Shown piece by piece: positions 49,765 through 60,815 of a stretch of DNA of 64,000 bases. The position numbers and the translations under genes are program-made. The stretch is from Dugong dugon (taxonomy: Eukaryota; Chordata; Mammalia; Sirenia; Dugongidae), in contig CM057463.1 of assembly GCA_030035585.1 (NCBI GenBank), positions 136,308,736 through 136,372,735 on the forward strand, in the 5' to 3' direction. Under the pieces are notes generated by a model. The model saw nothing but the letters and a program-made list of their open reading frames with translations, was not told where the DNA came from and ran no database searches. Every line of letters begins with the position of its first letter. The first letter of the stretch is position 1.

Positions 49765-50203
49765 TGATGGCCAAGGTGCTTCTGACCCAAGCCATTGTTT
49801 TTTCAATCAACTCATAGATAATCAAAAGGTGGACAGTGAAAAAGGAAGACAGAAGAAGAACTGATGAATTCAAACTGTGGTGTTGGAAAAGAATACTGAA
49901 TATACCATGGGCTGCCAAAAGAATGAACAAATCAGTCTTAGAAGAAATACAATAGAATGCTACTTAGAAGCAAGACACTTTGGCTTGCTAACTTTGGACA
50001 TGTCATCAGGAAAGACTAATTGCTAGAAAAGGACATCATGTTTGGTAAAGTAGAAGGTCAACAAAAACCAGGGAAACCCTCACTGAATGGCCTGACACAA
50101 CAGCTATTACAATGGACTCCAACATACCAGCCCTCATGAAGATGGCTCAGGACCAGCAAGTTCTGCTTGGCAGCCAGCTGGATAGCTACTAACAAGAACA
50201 TTT
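49765..50203 (+). mobile_element. RTE LINE 3' fragment
   Basis: Sense RTE sequence covering the end of the RT ORF: 'gacccaagccattgtttttt', 'agacagaagaagaactgatg', 'aatataccatgggctgccaa', 'ggacatgtcatcaggaaaga' and 'tggtaaagtagaaggtcaac', then a worn 3' end. It lines up with the reverse complement of about 23,100-23,500. Stops are frequent, so it is non-coding. Confidence 0.88.
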
Positions 50204-50591
50204 ATGATTGAGAGATTACTAGTGTACAGTACAAATTAATAGTCACACTTAGCTGGAATTAAATTCAAAAGCGCGTGACAAAATTTTAAGAAAGGGAAGT
50301 GTGAACCAAGGACTGCAGTAGTCACTCTCATCTGCTGAAGAAAAATGGCAGCAGTAGGAGTGCACAGTCCCTTCCTGTTATTTGACGTCTTATTAATATG
50401 AACCATCAAAAGGCTGTCAACGTGGTGATGATCTCTAGAGGACAAATGTCACATGCAAAAACCAATCACTAGTACTATAAGACAGTTGCTAACAAAGGTG
50501 GAAAATAACAGAACTCCCAAACGAAACAGCGGACTTGTAATATGACTTTAAGAGAGCTTCTTAAACGCCAATTTTCTGAATAGCCATTAAA
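50204..50591. other. No feature recognised
   Basis: No repeat or coding region recognised between the RTE fragment and an AfroSINE. The minus frame at 50,236-50,445 has no similarity. Confidence 0.45.
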
Positions 50592-50733
50592 ACAAACAAA
50601 AAACAAACCCCTAGTGGTCTAGCCCATTCTGCCTCATAGCAACCCTACAGGACAGAGCAGAAACGCCCCATAGGGTTTCCAGGAAGTGGCTGGTGGATTC
50701 CAACTGTCGACCTTTTGGTTAACAGCCGGACTA
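50592..50733 (-). mobile_element. AfroSINE
   Basis: Antisense short-type copy: core 'cgccccatagggtttccag' and head 'gaccttttggttaacagccgg'. The right end of the head is missing or diverged. Confidence 0.9.
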
Positions 50734-50944
50734 GCAATTAACAGTTAATAAATATGCATAAGTAAATAACCAGAGCATGCAAAACTTTCAGGATTATAGT
50801 TAACAAATCCACAGTTACCCCAAAGGTTTTGTTTTTTCCATTGTCCAAATATACTTATTCAAAACAGGAAACAAAACGCTGCTGAAGTAAAATAAGTGTC
50901 ACAAAAAAACTTGTCCCGAGCAGGTTGTCCTGAGTCGCTTCTAG

Positions 50945-51425
50945 GGTCCGCATTTCAATTCAACGGAATCCCGTTTTTTCACAAGGACGCCCGGCCGGTC
51001 TTCCATCCGTGATTACCTCGGACTGAGTCTTCCGCGGACACCCTCGGCCTCCGCCGCTCCCTGAGGTGGCCCTTCCCCTTGCGCCCAGGACCCTGCAGCT
51101 GGAGGCAAACGCCGGCCCCGGGACCCACCCGGCCGCGCTGCCGCAGCTCTCACGCCGCCTCTTGGGACAGACGTCTTCCCCTCCCCGCTCCGGGCCCGCG
51201 CGCTTGGGTCAGAGAGAGGGCGGGGGGCAGGAGCCCTAGCTGGGAGCGCGGCCAGGAGCTGGGCGCGCCTCCATTGGAAAGATCTTGAGCGTCCCGCCCC
51301 CTTCCAGCCGGTTCCGACGGACACCCTGGGTGGGACTGGTGGCGACCGCAAGGGAAGAAGAGTCCGAATTCCTGAAGACGGGCACAGCAGAACTGCTGTT
51401 ACCGGTACTTCACAGTCACAAACGA
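50945..51425. promoter_or_regulatory. CpG island, candidate promoter/first exon
   Basis: The only strongly GC-rich, CpG-dense block in the window. I count about 45 CpGs in ~480 bp, against almost none in the flanks. It contains GC-box-like motifs (cccgccccc at about 51,293-51,301; gggcgggg at about 51,219-51,226), a reversed CCAAT box (ccattgg, about 51,271-51,277) and no recognisable TATA box. A possible minus-strand splice donor (GAG|GTAATC) lies at about 51,019-51,012, and a plus-strand AAG|GTAAGC at 51,758-51,766. Open frames through it on both strands are expected from GC richness and resemble no protein I know. It may be a promoter of a noncoding RNA or the 5' end of a gene whose coding exons lie outside the window. 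Confidence 0.7.
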
Positions 51426-51967
51426 GGACATTTACTCTCCATTTCTAGGGAGGTGGGTGGGAGAAGACACACTGTTTCATAATGGTAATAAAAATTAGCA
51501 CAATAGGGTGACTGTCACTTGGCCTGACAGTAAGTTAGTCCAGCTCACAGATCTCCTTGGTTTTCTGTGCCTCCTCCCCACCCATGCTCAGGGTTGCATC
51601 CCTCTCAAACAACAAACAACATACAGAGAACTCCTGAAGGGAAATGGCTTAGAAGACATTGCTTATAGGGCCTCAGAATCCAGCACAGCTTCCCTGCACA
51701 TGGTAGGCACACAACAGATGGATTTGTTGAAGGAGAGAAAAGATACATTGATGCAAGAAGGTAAGCTGGGCATTTCTCTCTGTTAGTCAGCTTTCTGAGG
51801 TCATCTGCCCCAGGTTCTTGTAGACAAGGGCAAGGCCAGTTATTGAAAGAATGTTTTTGTAGGGCTTGCTCTCCAACACTGATGTTTGATTAGGAGGCTC
51901 AGTCATTTTTTCTGTCTCATTTTGGTTCCAGTAACACAGAATGTAAAAGTTTTAGTAAGTAGGAATC
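51426..51967. other. Flank of CpG island; possible small L2/MIR tail
   Basis: The stretch 51,695-51,735 ('cacatggtaggcacacaaca' and 'tttgttgaaggag') resembles the end of an L2 or MIR. The open frame 51,508-51,786 shows no protein similarity. A consensus-like splice donor at 51,761 is noted with the CpG island. Confidence 0.4.
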
Positions 51968-51979
51968 TATTTCTGGTAA

Positions 51980-53047
51980 TTCTTTTTTTTTTATATTTTA
52001 TTGTACTTCAGGTGGAGGTTAACAGAACAAACAGTTTCTCATGAAACAGTAGTACACATGTTGTTTTATGACATTGGTTAACAATCCCACAACATATTAA
52101 CCCTCTAAATTCTCAACCTTTATTTTTTTTTTGGTGAAAATACACATAGCCAACATACACCGTTTCAAAAATTTCTACATACACAGTTCAGTGACATTGA
52201 CTGCGCTCTTCCAATTGTGCTGTTATTCTCACTTAAGATGAAGGCTTACAGAACAAAATAGTTTCTCATTTAACAGTTTCTACAAATGTTGCCCTATGGC
52301 AATGGTTAACAATCTCACAACACATCAACAATATCCTTACTCAACCTTGGGTTCCCTATCACCAGCTTTCCTGTCCTCTTCTACCTTCTAGTCCTTGTCC
52401 CAGGACTGTTGGGCCTCATTTGTCCCATTTTGTTTTATGGGGCTGTCCAAACCTCAGCTGAATGGTGAGCCTCGGAAGTGACTTCACCACTGAGCTAAAA
52501 GGGTGTCTGGGGGCCATACTCTCGGGGTTTCTCCAGTCTCCTTCAGGCCAGTAAATCTGGTCTTTTTTGTGTGTGTTAGAATTTTGTTCTACATCCTTCT
52601 CCAGCTCTGTCCAGAGCCCTCTGTTGTGATTCTGGTCAGAGCAGTCAGTGGTGGTAGCCGGGCACCATCTAGCTGTACGGGACTCAGTCTGGTGGAGGCC
52701 TTGGTAGCTGTGGACAATTAGTCCTTTGGACTAATCTTTTCCTTGTATCCTGTTCTCTTCATTCTCCCTTGCTCCCGAAGGGATGAGACCAGTGGAGTAT
52801 CTTAGATGGCCGCTCACAGGCTTTTAAGACCCCAGACACTACTCACCACGGTAGAATGTAGAGCATTGTCTTTATAAGCTGTGTCATGCCAATTGAGCTA
52901 GATGTTCCCTGAGACCGTGGTCCCCACAGCCTTCCGCCCAGCAATTCAGTCCCTCAAGGAGTTTGGATGTGTCTATGGGGCTTCCATGACCTTTCCTGGT
53001 ACAGGTTGTGCTAGTTTCCCCTGTCTTGTGTACTGTCTCACCGTTCA
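51980..53047 (-). mobile_element. L1 3' UTR insertion with 12-bp TSD
   Basis: Antisense, 5'-truncated L1 of ~1.07 kb containing only 3' UTR. The TSD tatttctggtaa (51,968-51,979 and 53,048-53,059) is perfect. The T-run at 51,982-51,991 is the tail. It is very similar to the 3' UTR of copy b (34,110-35,160) and carries the same duplicated module (about 51,995-52,115 and 52,226-52,345) and internal T-run. The frame at 52,503-52,721 is UTR, not coding. Confidence 0.95.
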
Positions 53048-53059
53048 TATTTCTGGTAA

Positions 53060-53329
53060 ATTTTTGTAGACATTAGTTTGCTGTCCAGAACGCCCTCATC
53101 TTTGTGGAAACATTATCCCAGTTTTGCTTGTAAGGGACCAGTCATCTTCCACTCTCAGCTCATTTGCTTCCGGCGATACAAACTCCTACTCTTCAACTGC
53201 AAGTGACATGATCCAGATCTGATCAGTGGCTCATACCCTCTAATGATAGGTATTGTTTCATAGATGAGCATGTGGCATAAATTGAGCTTACCTGAGACAA
53301 AAAAATGAATTATCCCTATCAGAACAGTA
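53060..53329. other. No feature recognised
   Basis: Short gap between the L1 insertion and an unidentified repeat-like block. No signal noted. Confidence 0.45.
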
Positions 53330-53720
53330 CAGGTATTCCCGCTTTTCGAAAGTTCGCTTTATGCCACTTTCCTTTTAAGAAAGATCTACGTTAGCACCTG
53401 TTTTTGCTAACCAGAAGAAATCCCAAGAGGATTTTTGCTTTTAAGAAAAAAAGGCAAAAAGCAGAAATAGCTAAACATTTGTTTTGGGACGAGCCTTTAG
53501 AGAGGCAGCTGCACGCGGGGCAGCAGCTAGAGTGGAATCACCAAGCTCCTTCCCCAGGAATTACACTCAGCACCTCAGCATCAAGCAGCCATAGCTTTGA
53601 ACTGAATGAGCATCTGCGCTTTATCTCAGTTTATTTAGTGTATCCATTAGCAAGATGTGTCCTAAGGTATCAGAAAAGCCAAAAAGAGCTCATAAGGGTT
53701 TTATGTGTTATTTGGTAGGG
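53330..53720 (+). mobile_element. Unidentified interspersed repeat (DNA-transposon-like?)
   Basis: Starts 'acaggtattcccgcttttcg' and contains 'ttcgaaag' and other self-complementary motifs. The left end feels like the terminal region of a Tigger-type DNA transposon, and I have the impression of a widespread eutherian repeat, but I cannot name it. Overlapping frames (53,404-53,718 and 53,655-53,987) have no clear protein similarity. The strand is assumed from reading direction only. Confidence 0.3.
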
Positions 53721-54177
53721 TTTGGTAGGTTGTTTTTCATGTCAAGGAACGCTGAAAAAATTTTTCCATTTAATTTAATAGTAAGTGCTTCTTCATTTTA
53801 TGCCATTTTTGCTTACAAAAGTTTTCCTAGAAACACTCTGCTTTCAGATAGCAGGAGAAACCTGTATATACTGATTTGCAATGGACCACAATATACATTC
53901 ACCATCTGTTTGTGTTTGGCACATTCTAGATGTATTTTATTTTCTGCTTTAAAGAGAGATAACGAGCTAACTAATCTTCCTCCATAAAAAGCTGGTGAAT
54001 ATAGAAAAATTGCATTTTTTTTCCTTTCATTGGCCAGTTGCTCAGTATTTTTAATATAGAAATTACAGAATCCAATTTGATGCATTTAATGTTTCTTTAT
54101 ATAAGGTAGAATATTTTAATGATTTGCCATTGTAAGAATAATTTCAATTTCTGAAATTAGAGAGAAGCAGTGGTTTA

Positions 54178-54378
54178 TTAAAAAAAAAAAAAGTTGCCAC
54201 AGAGTTGATTCTGACTAATGGTGATGATACTATGCTTAATAGGTTTGTTAATGGTTATTTTTTCAGAAGCAGACAACCAGGCTTTTCTTCCAAGGCACCT
54301 CTGGGTGAACTGGATTCCATCAGTCCTTCAGTTAGCAGCCAATATTGTTAATGTTTGTGCCACTCAGGGACTCCAGTG
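54178..54378 (-). mobile_element. AfroSINE, older subtype
   Basis: Antisense copy with an A12 run at its left, tail 'gttgccacagagttgattctg', the longer middle segment ('cttccaaggcacctctggg') and head 'gtgccactcagggactcc'. Confidence 0.88.
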
Positions 54379-54614
54379 ATTTATTAGAGCTCATTTAATA
54401 ATGGCAAATCAAATGCTGCTACGCATGTCTTGCCGAGTGGGTTCTCTGTAAATCTCACCACCAATCAGGGGTTCTGTTTCAGTCCAAGGGTCATGTTTTG
54501 AGTACCCAGCTATATCTTGGACTAGAATCCATCAATCAGATCTTAATTATGTTTTCTGCAGCCAGAATCGTATTAATATGGAACTATCCAAAGTGACCAC
54601 ATGTATCGCTAAAA

Positions 54615-54827
54615 TACCAAAAAGAAACCAAACCCATTGTTGAGTCAATTCCAACCCATAGCAACCCTACAGGACAGAGTAGAACAGCCCCACAGCATTC
54701 TCGAGGCTGTACATCTTTACAGAAGCAGACTCTCACATCTTTATCCCACAGAGCAGCTGGTTGATTTGAAACACTGACCTTCCAGTTTGCAGCTGAACCC
54801 TTAACCACTGCACCACCAGGGCTCCTA
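54615..54827 (-). mobile_element. AfroSINE
   Basis: Antisense, well preserved: A-rich linker, tail, core, 'cagagcagctggttgatttg' and head ending 'ccaccagggctcct'. The small minus frame across it (54,584-54,808) is SINE sequence. Confidence 0.94.
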
Positions 54828-55036
54828 CAGCTAAAATAGGTAGAGTCAAATACTCCCAGTAAGAAAAGATGGCATTTCTAGTTACTAATCTCAATAATGC
54901 AAACAACAAAAAACTCGCTGCATACTCTGAATAAACTTATGATTAACTGAACACATATCCATAGTATTCTAGGAACTTGTAGTAAATTAGAAGAAGCATG
55001 GAAATGGAGTGAGGGATCTTTGGCTTATATCTATGT

Positions 55037-55380
55037 CACTGTTTCTCAAACGTGCTTCTTGGATAAGAATCATGTGTAATTTTCATTAAAATGCATATGC
55101 CCAAGTTCCAACATGGAGCTGTAATTTAGAATGGCTGATAGAGATATGGCTGGTTGTGCAGTCGTTGAGAGCTATGCCTGCTAACCAAAAGGTCAGCAGT
55201 TCAAATTTACCAGTCGCTACCTGGAAACCCTATGGGGCAGTTCTACTCTGTCCTGTAGGGTCGCTATGAGTTGGAATCTACTGGACAGCAGTGGGTTTTT
55301 TGGATAGAGATATATGGAGATCTGTATTTTTATTCAATACATAAGATAAATCTTAAGAACCTATGTTACTCCCATGTAAA
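55037..55380 (+). mobile_element. MER5A-like hAT-Charlie element, interrupted
   Basis: The left end 'cactgtttctcaaacgtgc' matches the MER5A terminal inverted repeat and following bases, and 'taagaatcatgtg' and 'aaaatgcatatgcccaagttcc' continue the consensus order. An AfroSINE interrupts it at 55,148-55,302. The right part ('gagatctgtatttttattcaa') is worn, and the 3' terminal repeat is not clear. Confidence 0.6.
55148..55302 (+). mobile_element. AfroSINE nested in MER5A, with TSD
   Basis: Sense copy of 155 bp. The 11-bp TSD gatagagatat is at 55,137-55,147 and 55,303-55,313. B box 'agttcaaattta' is slightly decayed. The tail ends 'ggacagcagtgggtttttt'. Confidence 0.95.
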
Positions 55381-55398
55381 TTTTTCTTATCTATAAAG

Positions 55399-55614
55399 CA
55401 AGGTTTTTTAACCTAGCACTACTGACATTTCGAGCCAGATTATTTTTTGGGGGTGGGACTGCTTTGTGCATTGTGTGGTATTAGGTAGCATCCTCAGCTT
55501 CTACCCGCTAAATGTCAGTAGCAAAACTCTTTTCCCCCATTTTGACAACCAAAAATGTCTCCAGACATTGCCAAATGTTCCTGGGGGACAAAAGTGCCCC
55601 AATTAGAATCACTG
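55399..55614 (-). mobile_element. MER20 hAT-Charlie DNA transposon
   Basis: A 216-bp complete, antisense MER20. The diagnostic core 'tttgacaaccaaaaatgtctccagacattgcc' type sequence is at about 55,540-55,572, with terminal ends caaggtttttt (left) and aatcactg (right). The 8-bp TSD expected for hAT elements is visible with one mismatch: ctataaag (55,391-55,398) and ctataaaa (55,615-55,622). Confidence 0.88.
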
Positions 55615-55622
55615 CTATAAAA

Positions 55623-56399
55623 TATTAGTGTAAAATATTTAAGAACTTAAATAAAAATTTCTTCTAGCACCACTGATTCCAATCATCCTTAAATCCTTAA
55701 TGTTAGGGTCAATAGTTGCTTCTGCTGAAATTATCATAGCTTCCATTAAATGAAAAAAAAAGACCGTATGTTCCCTAATAATCTATTTTCTTTGGAGATA
55801 TTGTAGATCCAACCTTTTCTTTGTATATTTAATTCCTTTATTTTTTATCTAAAATATAGGAATAATTTAGGTTCCTTTAATTTCTCTTATTTCTAGCCTT
55901 AATACATGTGGCTTAAAATTCTTCCAATAAAAGATACAATATTTAGAGTTCTATTACTGGCAAAAAAAAAAAAAAAAGTTTGTATCAGAGATGAAGGAAA
56001 TGTTCAGACAATCTTAAATATAACATTGCAAACAAATGGTGTAGTGATTCTACAGTGAGGCTAAATTCCAATACGATTTTGGAACTGAAGAAAAGCATCA
56101 ATAATTTCCGGGAATACTAGTAGAGCCCTCAAAATATTTTTTTAGGGGAAGAGAAAAATAAATGTAATCATCAAATAAGGGATTAAAAGCAGGGATGATG
56201 ATGAATCTTCACCACCGCCTTTAGAAATGAAGACTCTCCTCAAGCTCCATAACAGCCACTGATTCTAACAAAACACCTCTAAGTAGAGTTTTAGCTTGAA
56301 TTTTTAAAGGTTATGTTGCTTCTTTTTTTTTTATTTTTTTTTTTTTTGATAGTGTAGTGCATAAAGAGGAGAAACAATAAGACTAAGCTGAGATTATTT
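55623..56399. other. No gene recognised
   Basis: AT-rich with homopolymer runs: A15 near 55,963-55,977 and T-runs at 56,321-56,347. No named repeat or coding sequence. Confidence 0.5.
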
Positions 56400-56637
56400 G
56401 GCAGAAACCATGCAGGCAAGAGGGCAATGGGATGACATATATAAAACCTTGAAAGAAAAAAATTGCCAGCCAAGAATATTATGTCCTGCAAAACTGTTGT
56501 TGAAATATGATAGTGAAATTAGGTCATTTCCAGATAAACAGAAATTAAGGGACTATGTACAAACCAAACCATACTTACAAGAATTATTAAAGGGAGTCCT
56601 TCAATCTGAGAACAAACAACTTCAGCTCACAGGCTGA
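56400..56637 (+). pseudogene. L1 ORF1 C-terminal domain
   Basis: About 79 open codons matching the C-terminal domain of L1 ORF1p, the nucleic-acid chaperone that coats L1 RNA. Visible family blocks are AETMQARGQWDDIYKTLKEK, PRILCPAKL, FPDKQKLRDYV and LQELLKGVLQ, ending at a TGA at 56,635-56,637. The coiled coil and RRM domains are missing through 5' truncation. The methionine at 56,398 is not a real start. Confidence 0.88.
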
Positions 56638-57058
56638 ATCTAGGATGCAGGAACGTACCAGCCAGATACCAGTCTAGGAAATGAACTCTGGAGGACTATC
56701 CAAAACCAAAAGAAATACAACACGCAATCAGAGCAGTTAACCTGTAAATGACAATAACATCAGAACAACGAAAGAGGGAATAAATGGCATAGGTATAGAA
56801 CCTTCTAATGGAGAAGGCAAGGCAATACCAAGTAATAATAGACTGCTTCAAACATAGAAAGATAAGGGCAAATTTCATGGTAACCAAAAAGAAAGTTAAC
56901 AAACATACTCATAAAAATAAAGAGGAAAAACATAAAGTCTCAGTAAAAACAAAACCTAAAAAAGTAATAAAAATAAATCCAAAAACAAATGGAATTCAGC
57001 ACAGGAGAGTGAGAGGAAAAAAGAAAATGTCAGCACCACAAAAAAAAAGCACTACAAA

Positions 57059-60000
57059 ATGACAGCAATAAACTTACATCTATCAATAATTACACTGAAT
57101 GTAAATGGACTCAATGCACCTATAAACAGATGGAGAGTGACAGAATGGATAAAAAAATAGGATCCATCAATATGCTCTCTACAAGGGACACACCTTAGAA
57201 ACAAAGATGTAAATTTATTAAAAATCAAAGGTTGGAAAAAAATATATCAACATATCAACTGCCAAAAAAGAGCAGGAGTAGCAATACTAATCTCAGATAA
57301 AATAGACTTTAAAACAAAGTCCACCATAAAAGACAAAGAAGGACACTATATAATGATTAAGAGGATGATCTGTCATGAAGACATAACCATAATAAACATC
57401 TAAGCACCCAATGACAGGGCTCCAAAATACATAAAACAAACTATAACAATACTGAAAAGAGAAATGACACTTCCACAATAATAGTAGGAGATTTCAACAC
57501 ACCACTGTCAGTAAAGGACAGAACATCTAAAAAGAAACTCAGAAAAGATACAGAAGACCTAAAGGGCAAAATCAGCCAACTTGACCTCATAGACATATAT
57601 GGAACACTACACCTAACAGCTGCAAAGTTCCAATGCACATGGAACGTTCTCCAGAATAGACCACATCGTAGGCCACAGAGCAATCCTCAACAAGATCCAA
57701 AACTGTGAGATAATACGAAGTATCTTATCTGACCACAATGCCATCAAGGTAGAAACTAACAACAGAAAGATCAAGGAAAAAAAAAATCAATTACATGGAA
57801 ACTGAATACCATCCTGCTGACAAACCACTGGGTAATAGAAGAAATCAGAGATAGAATCAAAAAATTTCTAGAAACAAACAAGAATGAAAACACATCATAC
57901 CAAAACCTTTGGGACACAGCAAAGGCAGTCCTCAGAGAAGAATTTATAGCAATAGACGCACACATCAAAAAAAAAAAGAAAGGGACAAAATCAAAATATT
58001 AAGTACACAACTCAATCAAATAGAAAGAAAACAGCAAAAAAAGCCCACAGCCACCAGAAGAAAGGAAATAGTAAAGATCAGAGCAGACATAAAGGAAATA
58101 GATAATAGAAAAACAGTAGAAAGAATCAAGAAAACCAAGTTGCTTCTTTGAAAGAATCAACAAAATCGACAAACCACTTGCCAGACTGAGAAGAGAAAAC
58201 CAGGAGAGGATGCAAATAACCCAAATAAGAAATGAAATGGATGACATTATAACAGACCCAAGTGAAATAGGATCATAACAGAATATTATGGAAAACTATA
58301 CTCCAACAAATTTGAAAACCTAGAGGAAATGGATAAATTTCTAGAAACACAATACCTACCCAAACTACAACGAAGTGATGTTGAAAATCTGAACAGAGCC
58401 ATAACAAGAGAAGAGATTGAAAAGGTAATAAAATAAAAAACTCCCAACAACAAAAAAAAACAGCCCTGGCTCAGATGGCTTCACTGGAAAATTCTACAAA
58501 ACATTCAGAGAAGAGCTTGTACCAGTATTACTCAAACTATTTCAGAGAGTGAAAAGGAAGCAACACTTCCGAATTCATTCTATGAAGAAGCCAGCATAAC
58601 CCTAATACCAAAACCAGGCAAAACACCACAGAAAAATAAAATTACATACCAATATCTCCCATGAATATAGATGCAAAAATTCTCAACAAAATTCTAGCCA
58701 ATAGGATTCAGCATCATATCAAAAAAATAATACACCACGACCAAGTAGGATTCATGCCAGTTATGCAAGGATGGTTCAACATTAGAAAATCAATCAACAT
58801 AATCCACCACAGAAATCAAAGGAAAGAAAAGAATTACATGATCATCTCAATTGACACAAAAAAGGCATTTGACAGAGTTCAACACCTGTTCCTGATAAAA
58901 ACTCTCAATAAAATAAGTATAGAAGGGAAATTTCTCAACACATCTATGCAAAACAAATAGCCAACATCATTCCTAACAAAGAGAGGCTGAAAACATTCCC
59001 CTTGAGAACAGGAAGAAGACAAGGAAGCCCTTTATCACCACTCCTATTTAACAGTGTGCTGGAAGTTCTAGCTAGAGCAGTAAGGCAAGAAAAAGAAATA
59101 AAGGGCATCCAAATTGGTAATGAAGAAGTTAAACTGTCCCTGTTTGTAGATGATATGATACTATACATAGAAAACCCTAAAGACTCCACAAAAAATCTAC
59201 TGGAACTAATAGAAAGATTCAGCAGAGTAGCAGGATACAAGATAAACATACAAAAATCAGTTAGATTCCTATACACCAATAAAGAGAACGATGAAAAGGA
59301 AGTCTGGAAAATAATACCATTGATAATAGCCCCTAAAAAATAAAATACTTGGGAATAAATGTAACCAGGGATATAAAAGACCTATACAAAGAAAACTACA
59401 AAACACTACTGCAATAAACCCGAAGGGATCTAGATAAATGGAAAAACATAGCATGCTCATGGATAGGTAAACTCAACATTGTGAAAATGACAATTCAACC
59501 CAAAGCAATTTACAAATAAAATGCAGTCTCGATCCAAACACCAACAACATTCCTCAAATAGATGGAAAAACTAATCATTAACTTTATATGGAAAGGGAAG
59601 AAGCCCCGAATAAGTAAAGCACTACTGAAGAAGAATAAAGTAGGAGGACTCACACTACCTGACCTCAGAACCTGCTATACAGCTACGGTAGTCAAAACAG
59701 TCTGGTACTGGTACAACAACAGACATATTGACCAACAGAGAAGAATTGAGAACCCAGAAGTAAATCCATCCAGCTACGGTCACCTGATCTTTGACAAGGG
59801 CCCAAAGTCCATCAAATGGGGAAAAGACAGTCTTTTTAACAAATGGTGCTGGCAAAACTGGATATCCATCTGCAGGAAAATGAAACAGGACCCATACCTC
59901 ACGCCATATACAAAAACTAATTCAAAATGGATCAAAGACCTAAATATAAAGCCAAAAGGTACAAAGTTCATAGAAAAAAAAAATAGGAGCAATGTTACAG

Positions 60001-60815
60001 GCCCTAATATACAGCTTTAACAGGATACAAATCATAACCATCAACACACAAACCCCAGAAGATGAGCTCGATAAGTGGGATCTTCTAAAAATCAAACACC
60101 TATGCTCTTCAAAAGACTTCACCAAAAGAGTGAAAAGAGAACCTACAAACTGGGAAAAAATGTTTGAACAGGACAAGTCAGACAAAGGTCTAATCTCCAT
60201 AATCTACAAGAAAATTCAACACCTCTATAACAAAAAGACAAAAAATCTTATTAAAAAATGGGCAATGGAAATGAACAGACACTTCACCAAAGAAGACATT
60301 CAAGTGGCCAAAAGACACATAAGGAAATGCTTATGTTCACTAGCCATTAGAGAAATGCAAATTAAAACCACAGTGAGATACCATCTCACTCTGACATTAC
60401 TGGCACAAATCAAAAACATGGAAATAACAAATGTTGGAGAGGCTGTGGGGAGATCAGAACTCTTACGCACTACTGATGGGAATGCAAATTGATACAACCA
60501 TTTTGGAAAATAATATGGCGCTTCCTTAGAAACCTAGAAATAGAAATACCATATGATCCAGCAATTCCACTCCTAGGAATATATTCTAGAGAAATAAGAG
60601 CCATCACACAAATAGACATATGTACACCCATGTTTGTGGCAGCATTGTTCACAATAGCAAAAAGAGGGAAACAACTTAGATGTCCATCAACAGATGAATG
60701 GATAAACAAACTATGGTACATGCACACAATGGAGTACTACACAATGATAAAGAACAATGATGAATCTGTGAAGCATCTCATAACATGGATGACTGGAGGA
60801 CATTATGCTGAGTGA
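57059..60815 (+). pseudogene. L1 ORF2 (endonuclease + reverse transcriptase), broken
   Basis: Full-length ORF2 span with the authentic start: ATG at 57,059 followed by the expected LNVNGLNAPI endonuclease beginning, with an early in-frame stop (about 57,158). The RT palm is at 58,661-59,343: [10 protein letters not shown], then [13 protein letters not shown]. The catalytic box reads FVDD instead of the usual FADD (about 59,144-59,155), keeping both aspartates. C-terminal pieces lie in 59,562-60,020, 59,992-60,492 and 60,489-60,815, in shifted frames. Multiple stops and frameshifts exclude function. The ORF ends GGHYAE-stop at 60,815, the normal position. Confidence 0.92.

Noticed and set aside
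51013-51351. Minus-strand open frame of 112 codons in the CpG island
   Set aside because: GC-rich DNA has few stop codons. The product is Arg/Pro/Ala-rich low-complexity sequence with no recognisable domain, and a plus-strand frame overlaps it.
51508-51786. Plus-strand frame of 92 codons ending near a good splice donor
   Set aside because: No protein similarity, and its second half overlaps a probable L2/MIR tail. Kept only as a possible noncoding exon next to the CpG island.
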